Shown here: positions 48,637-56,582 of the stretch, piece after piece
How the letters are laid out: every line of letters begins with the position of its first letter
How positions within the stretch are numbered: the first letter of the stretch is position 1
From: Streptomyces sp. NBC_00775
GTDB lineage: Bacteria > Actinomycetota > Actinomycetes > Streptomycetales > Streptomycetaceae
Length of the DNA: 64,000 nt
Reading direction: 5' to 3'
NCBI RefSeq assembly: GCF_036347135.1
Contig: NZ_CP108938.1
Location: 3,348,001 to 3,412,000 of the forward strand
Position numbers and translations under genes: made by a program
Notes under the pieces: generated by a model
The model's input: the letters and a program-made list of their open reading frames with translations, nothing else
Databases searched by the model: none
What the model was told of the DNA's origin: nothing

Positions 48637-51168
48637 TCAGATCACCGCGCCGCCCGGCGATGTGGCGGCGCTGCTGCCCGCCGGCACGCTGCTCTCGGGG
48701 GCGCTGGCCGACGAACTCACCGGGGCGCTGCTCGACGCGGGTCCGCTGGCGGTGTCCGACGTCGACGGGGTTGTCGACGGGGTGGGCGTAGGCGTTTCGG
48801 ATGGCGTCTCGGACGGGGTGGCCGACGGAGTCTGACTCGGCGTCTTCGACGGAGTCTGCGAGGGTGTCTTGGACGGCGTCTTGGACGGGGTCTTGGACGG
48901 CGACTTCGACGGCGTACTCGACGTATGCGTGCCGCTCGGGTCGTCGGACGGCGTACCGCTGCCCGTGTCCGTCGGGGTCGGATCGTCCGACGTCCCGTAC
49001 GTACCGTCGGGACCAGGATCCGTGGGCGTCGCCACGGTACCCGTGTCGGAGTCGCCGCCCTTCTTGGCCTTGTCCGCGCCGAGGCTGTCGTCGTCGCTGC
49101 CCTGGCTGGCCGAGGGATTGACGCCGACCTTCTCGGACGGGGTGTCGTTGCTGTGGTCCGAGGTCGCGCCGAGCGTCACCACGGTGCCCAGCACGGCGAC
49201 GAGGAGCGCGCCGGCGCCCGCGGCCACCAGGTTGCGCCGGGTGCCGCTGACCAGCCGGCCCGCGACGCCGGCCCGCTTGGGCGCGGGGCCACCGGGCTCG
49301 GACCGGTGGGTGACCAACGTGGTGGGTTCGCCGGGCGGTTCGGCCATCACGAACGCGGCCGGTACGCCACCGGGGGGCGACGCCGACTCCTCGTGCCGCG
49401 CGTCGGGCACCTCCTCCCCCGCCGCCGTGCGCCCGCCGGCCAGGGTGGCTCCGGAGCGGTCGGCGACCAGCGCGAGGGCGCGGCGGCCCGCGACGGTGCC
49501 GCGCTTGTCGGCGAGGGCGCCGCGCAGCCCGATGGAGGCCTCCAGCTCGGCGCGGGCCCGGTCCAGCTGGCCGCCGCAGAGCGCGAGGATGCCCAACTCG
49601 TGGTGGAAGTAGGCCTGTTCGGAGACCTCGCCGGAGAGCCGGGAGGCCTCGGCGCCGGAGCGCAGGGTGCGTTCCCAGGCGCTCCAGTCCAGACCCGCGG
49701 CGAACGCGGGCGCGGCCGTGCGGGCCAGCTGTACGGCGACGCTCTCGTCCTGCTCGTCGAGCGGGGCCGTGGTGAGCGGCACCAGGACGGTGAGCGCGGC
49801 GAGCAGCGCGTCGGCCTCGGCGCAGACCCGCTCCGGGGTGACCGAGGGGTGCCCGGCCCACCAGGTGTAGTGCCGGGCCGCGGCGAGCGCCTGCTCCTCA
49901 AGGCCGTCCGCGTATCCGGCGGCCTCCAGCTGGGCCTGCACGCCGGCGGCGAGCCGGTAGCGGGAACCGACCGGGGAGACCAGCGCGCAGCTCGCCAGTT
50001 CGGCGAGGGCGGCGTCGGCGTGGGTGTCGCCCACGAGCGCGGGCAGGTGCGCCTGGTGCGGCACCTCGCCGCCGAGGGCGACCGCGAAGCGCAGGGTGGC
50101 GCGGGCCGAGTCGCTCAGCCGGGAGGCGAGCAGCGCGGCGGGCGCGGCGCCTTCGGCGAGCGACGGCAGCGGTACGTCGTGATCGTCGCCGTCCTCGGCG
50201 TCGAAGGGCGCGTCGACGGGGATGTTCTGGAAGACGCCGAACTCGTCGACGGCGTTCTCGCTGGCCCGCAGCTGGTCGCGCTGCCGCAGCAGCGCTCCCG
50301 CCTGCATGAAGCGCAGGGGCAGGCCCTCGGACTCGAACCAGAGGTCGCCGGCCCAGTTCGACTCGTCCTCGGTGAGGACGCGGCCGACGGCCCGCTCCAG
50401 GAGTTCGAGGCCGCCGCTGCGGTCGAGTCCGCCGAGGAACACCTCTTCGAGGAGGGAGTCGGCGGACGGCGCGGCGACGTCGGGCGTCGTGCTGATGAGG
50501 AAGGCGCACTCGGGGGTGGCGTCGAGCAGCTCGTCGAGCGCGCTGCCGCCGAACTCCACGTCGTCGAGGACGACGACCGCGCCGATCTCGTGGACGAGCT
50601 GGAGCAGTTCGTCCCGTTCCGGGCGGTGCAGGGGCGCGCTGTAGACGGCGGCGAAGAGCTCGTACAGCAGGTCGCTCGCCGTGCGCCGGTAGCCGGAGAG
50701 GCGTACGACGCCGTCGGGGGCGAGGTCCGCGCAGTCGTCGGCGACGGCGTCGAGGAGGCTGGTGCGACCCGATCCCGAAGGTCCGGTGAGCCGTACCGAG
50801 CGCCCGCGCGCGAGGAGGCGCACGAGCCTCTCACGCTCCTCCTGGCGCTCCAGGAGCGGCAGCCGGGGCTGCGCGGGTCCCGGCGGGACGGGCGGCTGGG
50901 CCGTGCGGGCCAGCTCGGTGCGTTCGGCTGCGCTGAACTTCGCCGGGCGCTGCGGCCGCTCGTGCGGCGGGCAGTTCTCTATTTCGCTACCGTCGACGGG
51001 GTTGACCGTCAGCAGGAAGTCGCCCGAGACGAGCTGGACCGTGCGGGCGAGCGCCGGTGTGTGCTGGCCCAGGTCGGTCGTGAGCGGATCGCGAGGCGGG
51101 CGCGAGCGAGGCGCCTGGCCGTCGTCGTCATGGCCGTAATCTTCGGGTCCCCGGGTGTTCGGGTCCAT
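48637..51168 (-). CDS. Membrane-anchored STAND-like NTPase with Ser/Thr/Pro tail
   Basis: 843 residues from ATG 51168. Residues 1-100 are disordered; an NTPase domain follows with P-loop GPSGSGRTS (129-137; Arg135 replaces the usual Lys) and Walker B AVVVLDD (about 197-203). Then about 400 helical residues (WxAG...ALALVADRSG) resemble the repeats of AAA/STAND regulators. Near residue 660 a single membrane helix (LVAAGAGALLVAVLGTVVTLGA) leads to a ~170-residue tail of Thr, Ser, Pro with repeated TPSK/TPSQ/TPSE units, likely outside the cell. This inside-out topology (NTPase in, tail out) suggests envelope sensing or anchoring. Function unknown; position fits SCO5387. Confidence 0.75.
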   Translation of the reverse strand: MDPNTRGPEDYGHDDDGQAPRSRPPRDPLTTDLGQHTPALARTVQLVSGDFLLTVNPVDGSEIENCPPHERPQRPAKFSAAERTELARTAQPPVPPGPAQPRLPLLERQEERERLVRLLARGRSVRLTGPSGSGRTSLLDAVADDCADLAPDGVVRLSGYRRTASDLLYELFAAVYSAPLHRPERDELLQLVHEIGAVVVLDDVEFGGSALDELLDATPECAFLISTTPDVAAPSADSLLEEVFLGGLDRSGGLELLERAVGRVLTEDESNWAGDLWFESEGLPLRFMQAGALLRQRDQLRASENAVDEFGVFQNIPVDAPFDAEDGDDHDVPLPSLAEGAAPAALLASRLSDSARATLRFAVALGGEVPHQAHLPALVGDTHADAALAELASCALVSPVGSRYRLAAGVQAQLEAAGYADGLEEQALAAARHYTWWAGHPSVTPERVCAEADALLAALTVLVPLTTAPLDEQDESVAVQLARTAAPAFAAGLDWSAWERTLRSGAEASRLSGEVSEQAYFHHELGILALCGGQLDRARAELEASIGLRGALADKRGTVAGRRALALVADRSGATLAGGRTAAGEEVPDARHEESASPPGGVPAAFVMAEPPGEPTTLVTHRSEPGGPAPKRAGVAGRLVSGTRRNLVAAGAGALLVAVLGTVVTLGATSDHSNDTPSEKVGVNPSASQGSDDDSLGADKAKKGGDSDTGTVATPTDPGPDGTYGTSDDPTPTDTGSGTPSDDPSGTHTSSTPSKSPSKTPSKTPSKTPSQTPSKTPSQTPSATPSETPSETPTPTPSTTPSTSDTASGPASSSAPVSSSASAPESSVPAGSSAATSPGGAVI

Positions 51169-51437
51169 GTTCCAAGCCCCCCAAAAGCGTCGTGTGCCGA
51201 GCCCCTCCCGGCCTTGCTGCACACCGCGCTGTCGCTTCTGGTCCGGTGCCCGCTCGTAGGGTTTCGGTCGGCGGGCAGCCGAACCCTAAACCTTCGCACA
51301 GTATCTACGAACAGGCGGGGTACCGCGCCGTCCGAGACGTCACAGCTTCGTGAGGATTGTGCGCGTGGTGCGTTTCGTACGCCGGTCAGGACGCGTGTAC
51401 GAGGCCTCACTCCCGGGGCGGTGCAGGCCCCCGGGTC

Positions 51438-51761
51438 TCACACCCTGGGCAGGGATTCCACTCCGATGCCGCCCTCGATCGCCAGGATCCGGTGCAGCCG
51501 GGTGGCGACCAGCAGGCGTTGCATCTGCGGTGGTACGCCGCGCAGCACGAGCCGTCGGCCGCACCGCCCGGCCCGTCGGTGGGCCCCCATGATGACACCG
51601 AGCCCGGTGGCGTCCCAAGAGTCCAGTTCGGACAGGTCGAGCACCAGGTCGCCGGCTCCGTCGTCGACGGCCGAGTGCAGGACCGTACGGGCGTCCGCCG
51701 CGCTGCGTACGTCGAGGCGGCCCCCGACGACCAGCTCGGCGTGGTCGCCCCTGATGTACAT
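51438..51761 (-). CDS. STAS-domain anti-sigma-factor-antagonist-like protein
   Basis: 107 residues from ATG 51761 with GGGGAG 6 nt upstream. SpoIIAA/RsbV-type STAS fold: ELVVGGRLDVRSAADARTVL, LVLDLSELDSWDATGLGVIMGAHRRAG. At the site phosphorylated in active antagonists (usually D-S-[ST]-G) it reads D50-A51-T52-G53, so the phospho-serine is missing; Thr52 is the only hydroxyl nearby. It may therefore be always free to bind its partner, or have lost switching. No anti-sigma kinase or sigma factor gene is adjacent. Convergent/tandem neighbours are the NTPase and the dehydrogenase. Position fits SCO5386. Confidence 0.82.
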   Translation of the reverse strand: MYIRGDHAELVVGGRLDVRSAADARTVLHSAVDDGAGDLVLDLSELDSWDATGLGVIMGAHRRAGRCGRRLVLRGVPPQMQRLLVATRLHRILAIEGGIGVESLPRV

Positions 51762-51943
51762 ATGCGCTCCCCGAGAGTGCGTCTCGTACTCCGCGTCTGT
51801 CTGTTCGCGTTCTGTCTGTCGTTCTGTGTTGTGCACCGTCTGACTGCCGAAAGGGCGCAGAGGTTGCCGTCTGTAAGCGAACCGATACCGAATTCACCTC
51901 ATGGAGTGATGCCCCAGAGGCGCGTGCGGTTTCGGTGGGTGAT

Positions 51944-52792
51944 TCAGTGCTTGTAGAAGCCCTGCCCGCTCTTGCGCCCGATGTCACCGGCGTCAACCAT
52001 CCGGCGCATCAGCTCCGGCGGCGCGAACTTCTCGTCCTGGGTCTCGGTGTAGATGTTGCTCGCGGCGTGCAGCAGGATGTCGACGCCCGTCAGGTCGGCC
52101 GTGGCCAGGGGGCCCATGGCGTGACCGAAGCCCAGCTTGCAGGCGAGGTCGATGTCCTCGGCGGTGGCCACGCCCGACTCGTACAGCTTGGTGGCCTCGA
52201 CGACGAGCGCGGAGATGAGACGGGTGGTCACGAAGCCCGCCACATCCCGGTTGACGACGATGCAGGTCTTGCCGACGGACTCGGCGAACTCCCGCGCGGT
52301 GGCGAGCGTTTCGTCGCTCGTCTTGTAGCCGCGGACCAGCTCGACGAGCTGCATCATCGGCACCGGCGAGAAGAAGTGCACGCCGACGACCCGCTCCGGG
52401 TGTTCGGTGGCCGCCGCGATCTTGGTGATCGGGATGGCGGAGGTGTTGGAGGCGAGCACAGCGTCCGCGCGGACGATCTTGTCGAGCGCCCGGAAGATCT
52501 CGTGCTTGACCTCGAGCTTCTCGAAGACGGCCTCGACGACGATGTCGGCGTCGGCGACCGCGTCCAGGTCGGTGGTGGCGGTGATGCGCGCGAGCGCCTC
52601 GTCGGCGTCCGCGGCTTCCAGCCTGCCCTTGCTCACGAACTTGTCGTACGAGGCCTTGATGCCGTCGACGCCACGGGTCAGCGCCTCGTCGGTGACATCG
52701 CGCAGGACGACGTCCCAGCCCGCCTGCGCGGAGACCTGGGCGATACCGGACCCCATGAGTCCGGCCCCGATGACGGCGAGCTTCCGTGCCAC
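51944..52792 (-). CDS. 3-hydroxybutyryl-CoA dehydrogenase
   Basis: 282 residues, GTG start at 52792 with GGGGAG 6 nt upstream. NAD(P)-dependent oxidation of (S)-3-hydroxybutyryl-CoA to acetoacetyl-CoA or the reverse. Rossmann start KLAVIGAGLMGSGIA, catalytic region ASNTSAIPI, VGVHFFSPVPMMQLVELV and NRDVAGFVTTRLI, with a standard C-terminal domain ending GRKSGQGFYKH. It follows a TetR gene on the same strand by 123 nt. Fits acyl-CoA metabolism elsewhere in the window (thiolase, icmA). Position fits SCO5385. Confidence 0.93.
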   Translation of the reverse strand: MARKLAVIGAGLMGSGIAQVSAQAGWDVVLRDVTDEALTRGVDGIKASYDKFVSKGRLEAADADEALARITATTDLDAVADADIVVEAVFEKLEVKHEIFRALDKIVRADAVLASNTSAIPITKIAAATEHPERVVGVHFFSPVPMMQLVELVRGYKTSDETLATAREFAESVGKTCIVVNRDVAGFVTTRLISALVVEATKLYESGVATAEDIDLACKLGFGHAMGPLATADLTGVDILLHAASNIYTETQDEKFAPPELMRRMVDAGDIGRKSGQGFYKH

Positions 52793-52915
52793 TCCGACTC
52801 CCCTTACACGCTGTTTAGTACACCTCTTCGGCGGACCATAGCGTTCGTGAGGGGCTGTGTGACCGGTAAGTAATGCGCGTCACGTCTCACAGGACGGACA
52901 TCACACCGGCGCGGG

Positions 52916-53557
52916 TCATTCCACCGCCCGTACGGCGTAGTTGAGGACCTTCTGGCTCAACAGCTCCTCCATGTCGTCGAGGAGAACAAGCACTTCGCGT
53001 GATACTTCGTCCGGATTTCGTCCGGTCATCATCTCCCGGCCGATGACGGACATCACGGTCTGGTGCACCCAGTTGATCTGACCGGCGATCAGCCCGGGCA
53101 ACGGGTCGTCGTCGGGCGCGCCGGTCTCCTCGCGCAGGGCCACGTCCAGGTTGTCGAGGATCTCCTGGCCGATCGCCCACAGCCGCGAGCGGAGCGCGGG
53201 AGCGTCGTGGATGACCTTCATGAAGCGGGCATAACCGTCCATCAGGCCGAGCCGGGGCGAGACCGCCTCGACCTCCTCGCGCAGTTCGCGCAGCACGGCG
53301 GCGGCGGCCGACTCGCCCTTCTCCCGGCCGCGCACCCAGCGGGCGAGCCGTTCGACGATTCCCTGGGAGCGGTCGAGGAAGAGGTCCTCCTTCGTCGGGA
53401 AGTAGTTGTAGACGGTGTTCACGGAGACGTTCGCGGCGTCCGCGACCTCCGCGACCGTCACCGCGTCGAAGCCCCGCTCCAGGAACAGCCCGGTGGCGAC
53501 ATCCGAGATGTACTGCCGGGTCTGCCGCTTCTTCCGCTCCCTGAGTCCCTCAGCCAT
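52916..53557 (-). CDS. TetR-family regulator
   Basis: 213 residues from ATG 53557. HTH: RKKRQTRQYISDVATGLFLERGFDAVTVAEVADAANVSVNTVYNYFPTKEDLFLDR. The upstream in-frame extension has no start support. It is divergent from an ABC exporter gene, 98 nt apart; the gap carries three copies of a GAAATYTTG motif that are likely operators. The classical arrangement of repressor and drug exporter suggests it senses the exported compound. The dehydrogenase gene downstream may be read with it. Confidence 0.88.
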   Translation of the reverse strand: MAEGLRERKKRQTRQYISDVATGLFLERGFDAVTVAEVADAANVSVNTVYNYFPTKEDLFLDRSQGIVERLARWVRGREKGESAAAAVLRELREEVEAVSPRLGLMDGYARFMKVIHDAPALRSRLWAIGQEILDNLDVALREETGAPDDDPLPGLIAGQINWVHQTVMSVIGREMMTGRNPDEVSREVLVLLDDMEELLSQKVLNYAVRAVE

Positions 53558-53587
53558 GCCCGCATCGTAGCTTTCGGTGCACCTCCT

Positions 53588-53631
53588 GAAATTTTGGAGC
53601 CACAGAAATCTTGGTGTCATTGCAAAATTTC
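53588..53631. promoter_or_regulatory. Three GAAATYTTG sites in the TetR/ABC divergent promoter
   Basis: GAAATTTTG at 53588-53596, GAAATCTTG at 53605-53613 and CAAAATTTC (the same motif inverted) at 53623-53631. Spacing of starts is 17 and 18 bp. They cover most of the 98-bp gap and are strikingly AT-rich for this genome. Probably bound by the TetR protein encoded next to them. Confidence 0.55.
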
Positions 53632-53655
53632 ATCGCCTCTGTTTTTCTGTACGGC

Positions 53656-54438
53656 ATGGCAATCATCAGTACGGCCGGTCTGGCCCGTACCTTCCAGACG
53701 AAGCGCGGCCCGGTGGAGGCGGTGCGCGGTATCGACCTCACCGTGCGGCCGGGCGAGATCCTCGGCTTCCTCGGCCCGAACGGCGCGGGCAAGACGACCA
53801 CCCTCCGGATGCTCACGACTCTGCTGCCGCCCACCGGCGGCGCGGCCACCGTCGCGGGCCACGACCTCGCCACCGACCCGGCCGGCGTGCGCCGCGCCTG
53901 CGGCTATGTCGCCCAGTCGGGCGGCGTCGACCCACACGTGAGCGTGCGGGAGGAGCTGGTCACCCAGGGGCGGCTGTATCGCCTGACGAAGACGCAGGCG
54001 GTGGAGCGGGCCGGGGAGCTGGCGCGCGAACTCGACCTCACCGAGGAGTTGGACCGCAGGACCTCGGCACTCTCCGGCGGCCGGCGCCGCCGTCTCGACA
54101 TCGCGATGGGCCTCACCCATCGGCCACAGGTGCTGTTCCTCGACGAGCCGACGACGGGCCTGGACCCCGGCAGCCGCGCCGACCTGTGGGACCTGGTCCG
54201 CCGCCTGCGCGACGACCACGGCACCACGGTCTTCCTGACCACCCACTACCTCGACGAGGCGGACGCGCTCGCCGACCGGCTGGTGATCGTCGACAAGGGC
54301 GTGGTCGTCGCCGAGGGCACGCCGAGCGCGCTGAAACTGGCGCACGGCGGCTCGATCGACGCCACGCTCCAGGACACGTTCCTCGCCATCACCGGCCGCG
54401 GCCCGACGCCGGCGGACGCCACCCCCGTAGCCGTATAG
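53656..54438 (+). CDS. ABC exporter ATP-binding protein (DrrA-like)
   Basis: 260 residues from ATG 53656. Walker A GPNGAGKTT, Q-loop YVAQSGGVD, signature LSGGRRRRLDIA, Walker B VLFLDEPTTGLDPGS and H-loop TTHYLDEAD. Closest in layout to daunorubicin-type DrrA exporters. It powers the permease encoded 13 nt downstream. Controlled, by position, by the divergent TetR. Substrate unknown; antibiotic or other toxic compound likely. Confidence 0.9.
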   Translation: MAIISTAGLARTFQTKRGPVEAVRGIDLTVRPGEILGFLGPNGAGKTTTLRMLTTLLPPTGGAATVAGHDLATDPAGVRRACGYVAQSGGVDPHVSVREELVTQGRLYRLTKTQAVERAGELARELDLTEELDRRTSALSGGRRRRLDIAMGLTHRPQVLFLDEPTTGLDPGSRADLWDLVRRLRDDHGTTVFLTTHYLDEADALADRLVIVDKGVVVAEGTPSALKLAHGGSIDATLQDTFLAITGRGPTPADATPVAV

Positions 54439-54451
54439 GACGTACGACGAC

Positions 54452-55201
54452 ATGCTTCTGCACGACACCGCCCTGATCTTCGGGCGCTACGCCCGCCAGA
54501 CCCTGCGCTCCAAGTTCCAGCTCCTCTTCGGCGTCCTGATGCCGCTCCTCTACCTCCTCTTCTTCGGCCCGCTGCTGACCGGCCTCCCGCTCGGCTCGCG
54601 GGGCAGCTCCTGGCAGATCCTGGTCCCTGGGCTGCTGCTCCAACTCGGGCTGTTCGGAGCCGCGTTCGCCGGCTTCGCAATCATCATCGAGAAGAACCAG
54701 GGGATCGTGGAGCGGATGCGGGTCACCCCCGTGAGCCGCCTCGCCCTGCTGCTGGGGCGGGTGCTGCGCGACGCCGCCATCTTCGTCTTCCAGGCGGTAC
54801 TGCTGGTGCTGGCGGCGGTGGCGGTGGGGCTGCGCGCCCCCCTCGCCGGCATCCTGATCGGCTTCGCCTTCGTCGCCCTGCTGACGCTCTCCCTCGCCTC
54901 CCTCTCGTACGCCCTGGCCATGAAGGTCCGTACGCCGCAGGAATTCGGCCCCGCCATCAACGCGCTGACCATGCCGTCCATGCTGCTGTCCGGCCTGATG
55001 CTGCCGATGACCCTGGCCCCCGGCTGGCTGAACGCCCTCTCCCACGTCATGCCGCTGCGCTATCTGGTGGACGCGATCCGGGACGCGTACGTCGGCGACT
55101 ACGCGACCGCCGCCATGCTGTACGGCGTCCTCGTCGCCCTCGGCTTCGCCGCGCTCGCCGTGACGGTGGGCACACGGGTCTTCCGGAAGGCCGGAGCGTA
55201 A
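54452..55201 (+). CDS. ABC-2 type permease (DrrB-like)
   Basis: 249 residues, about six helices. QTLRSKFQLLFGVLMPLLYLLFFGPLL and the central GAAFAGFAIIIEKNQGIVERMRVTPVSR loop are typical of DrrB-type ABC-2 permeases, as is the PLRYLVDAIRDAYVGDY region. Partner of the preceding ATPase. The cobalamin adenosyltransferase gene starts 13 nt after its stop but has its own -10-like box. Confidence 0.88.
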   Translation: MLLHDTALIFGRYARQTLRSKFQLLFGVLMPLLYLLFFGPLLTGLPLGSRGSSWQILVPGLLLQLGLFGAAFAGFAIIIEKNQGIVERMRVTPVSRLALLLGRVLRDAAIFVFQAVLLVLAAVAVGLRAPLAGILIGFAFVALLTLSLASLSYALAMKVRTPQEFGPAINALTMPSMLLSGLMLPMTLAPGWLNALSHVMPLRYLVDAIRDAYVGDYATAAMLYGVLVALGFAALAVTVGTRVFRKAGA

Positions 55202-55202
55202 C

Positions 55203-55208
55203 TACGCT
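55203..55208 (+). promoter_or_regulatory. -10-like box before adenosyltransferase gene
   Basis: TACGCT lies 6 nt before the ATG at 55215. A short GAGG (55209-55212) is too close to act as a good ribosome site, so a leaderless transcript is possible alongside read-through from the exporter genes. Confidence 0.35.
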
Positions 55209-55214
55209 GAGGTC

Positions 55215-55787
55215 ATGGTCAATCTGACGCGCATCTACACCAGGACCGGCGACCAGGGCACCACCGCCCTCGGCGACATGAGCCGAGTCGCCAAGACCGA
55301 CCTGCGGATCTCGGCGTACGCCGACGCCAATGAGGCGAACGCGGTGATCGGCACGGCGATCGCGCTCGGCGGCCTGGACGAGGAGGTCGTCAAGGTCCTC
55401 ACCCGCGTCCAGAACGACCTGTTCGACGTCGGTGCCGACCTGTCGACGCCGGTGGTCGAGAACCCGCAGTTCCCGCCCCTGCGGGTGGAACAGTTCTACA
55501 TCGACAAGCTGGAGGCGGACTGCGACCACTTCAACGAACGCCTGGAGAAGCTGCGGTCCTTCATCCTTCCGGGCGGCACCCCCGGCGCGGCGCTGCTGCA
55601 CCAGGCGTGCACGGTCGTACGGCGGGCGGAGCGTTCGACGTGGGCCGCGTTGGAGGTTCACGGCGAGGTCATGAACCCGCTCACCGCGACCTATCTCAAC
55701 CGGCTGTCGGACCTACTGTTCATCCTTGCCCGGACGGCGAACGGTGAGGTCGGGGACGTGCTGTGGGTGCCGGGGGGCGAGCGCTAG
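55215..55787 (+). CDS. Cob(I)alamin adenosyltransferase, PduO type
   Basis: 190 residues. Transfers the adenosyl group of ATP to cob(I)alamin, giving coenzyme B12 for mutases such as IcmA. N-terminal ATP loop TRTGDQGTTALGD, then RISAYADANEANAVIGTA, the FILPGGTPGAALLHQACTVVRRAER active-site segment and NRLSDLLFILAR. All PduO signatures are present and length is standard. Its stop codon overlaps the stop region of a convergent membrane gene. Confidence 0.94.
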   Translation: MVNLTRIYTRTGDQGTTALGDMSRVAKTDLRISAYADANEANAVIGTAIALGGLDEEVVKVLTRVQNDLFDVGADLSTPVVENPQFPPLRVEQFYIDKLEADCDHFNERLEKLRSFILPGGTPGAALLHQACTVVRRAERSTWAALEVHGEVMNPLTATYLNRLSDLLFILARTANGEVGDVLWVPGGER

Positions 55788-56430
55788 CCGGCCGGCAGGC
55801 CGACGGATTCCCAGGCGGCGAGGACGGCTCGGTGCTCCTCGCCGCCTTCGCCGTAAGGGGCGACGGCTTCGTGAGCGTCCGGGCCCGCTCGGTGCCCGCC
55901 GTCGGCCCCTTCTTCGGCCAGATCAGATAGGTCAGCGCGATCAACCCGTGGATCACGGCCGCCCGCAGCGCCACCCACTGGAAGGCCCGCAGGGACTCCG
56001 TGTTGCCGTCGCCGACGTACCAGATCGCGGCCTGGAGGAGAGCACAGGCGACCGCGGCCGCCAGGACCGTACGGAGCCAGATCTTCCCTTCGTGCCCCGC
56101 CCGCGCCATCCCGTAGCGGGGCGGCTTCGGCGGGGGCGGGGCGCCCGCGAGGCGGTGGGCGGCGTGGCCGTCGAGCCGGCGGATCGTGTAGTGGCCGTAC
56201 GCGACCGTGAAGCCGATGTAGAGCGCGGCGAGGCCGTGTTCCCAGCTCGGCTCGGCGCCGTTCTTCAGGTCGATCGCCGTCACCACGAAGAGCACCACTT
56301 CCAGCAGGGGCTCGCACAGCAGCAGGGCCACGCTGGTGCGGCGCCGCTTCAGCAGGTAGCGGACGGCGAGGCCGGCGGCCAGCATTACCCAGAAGCCGAC
56401 CTCGCAGGCGATGATCAGTGCGACGATCAT
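55720..56430 (-). CDS. Integral membrane protein, probable C-terminal frameshift
   Basis: 236 residues as read from ATG 56430 (GAGAGGAG 7 nt upstream). Four to five helices: MIVALIIACEVGFWVMLAAGLAVRYLL, a LLEVVLFVVTAID stretch, LAALYIGFTVAYGHYTIRRLDG, LAAAVACALLQAAIWYVG, AVIHGLIALTYLIWPKKG. After about residue 187 the frame gives Pro/Arg/Ser-rich sequence and runs antisense into the adenosyltransferase gene. The neighbouring frame gives GPDAHEAVAPYGEGGEEH and ends at a stop at 55784, tail to tail with the adenosyltransferase. One missing base in the GC run near 55880-55890 would explain this. Function unknown. Confidence 0.7.
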   Translation of the reverse strand: MIVALIIACEVGFWVMLAAGLAVRYLLKRRRTSVALLLCEPLLEVVLFVVTAIDLKNGAEPSWEHGLAALYIGFTVAYGHYTIRRLDGHAAHRLAGAPPPPKPPRYGMARAGHEGKIWLRTVLAAAVACALLQAAIWYVGDGNTESLRAFQWVALRAAVIHGLIALTYLIWPKKGPTAGTERARTLTKPSPLTAKAARSTEPSSPPGNPSACRPASARPPAPTARPRPHRSPSGQG

Positions 56431-56582
56431 GGTTCGCTCCTCTCGGTCACCTTTCCAGGCTCATGTGCGCACGGGCGCGATGCGTCGTCGGCGGTGACGA
56501 AGCGGGACTGCATCCTTCGATGTAGTCGCGGACCGTTCCAGGGGAGAAGGCGAGCCGCCAGTACGCCATGTTGGATGGAGTC

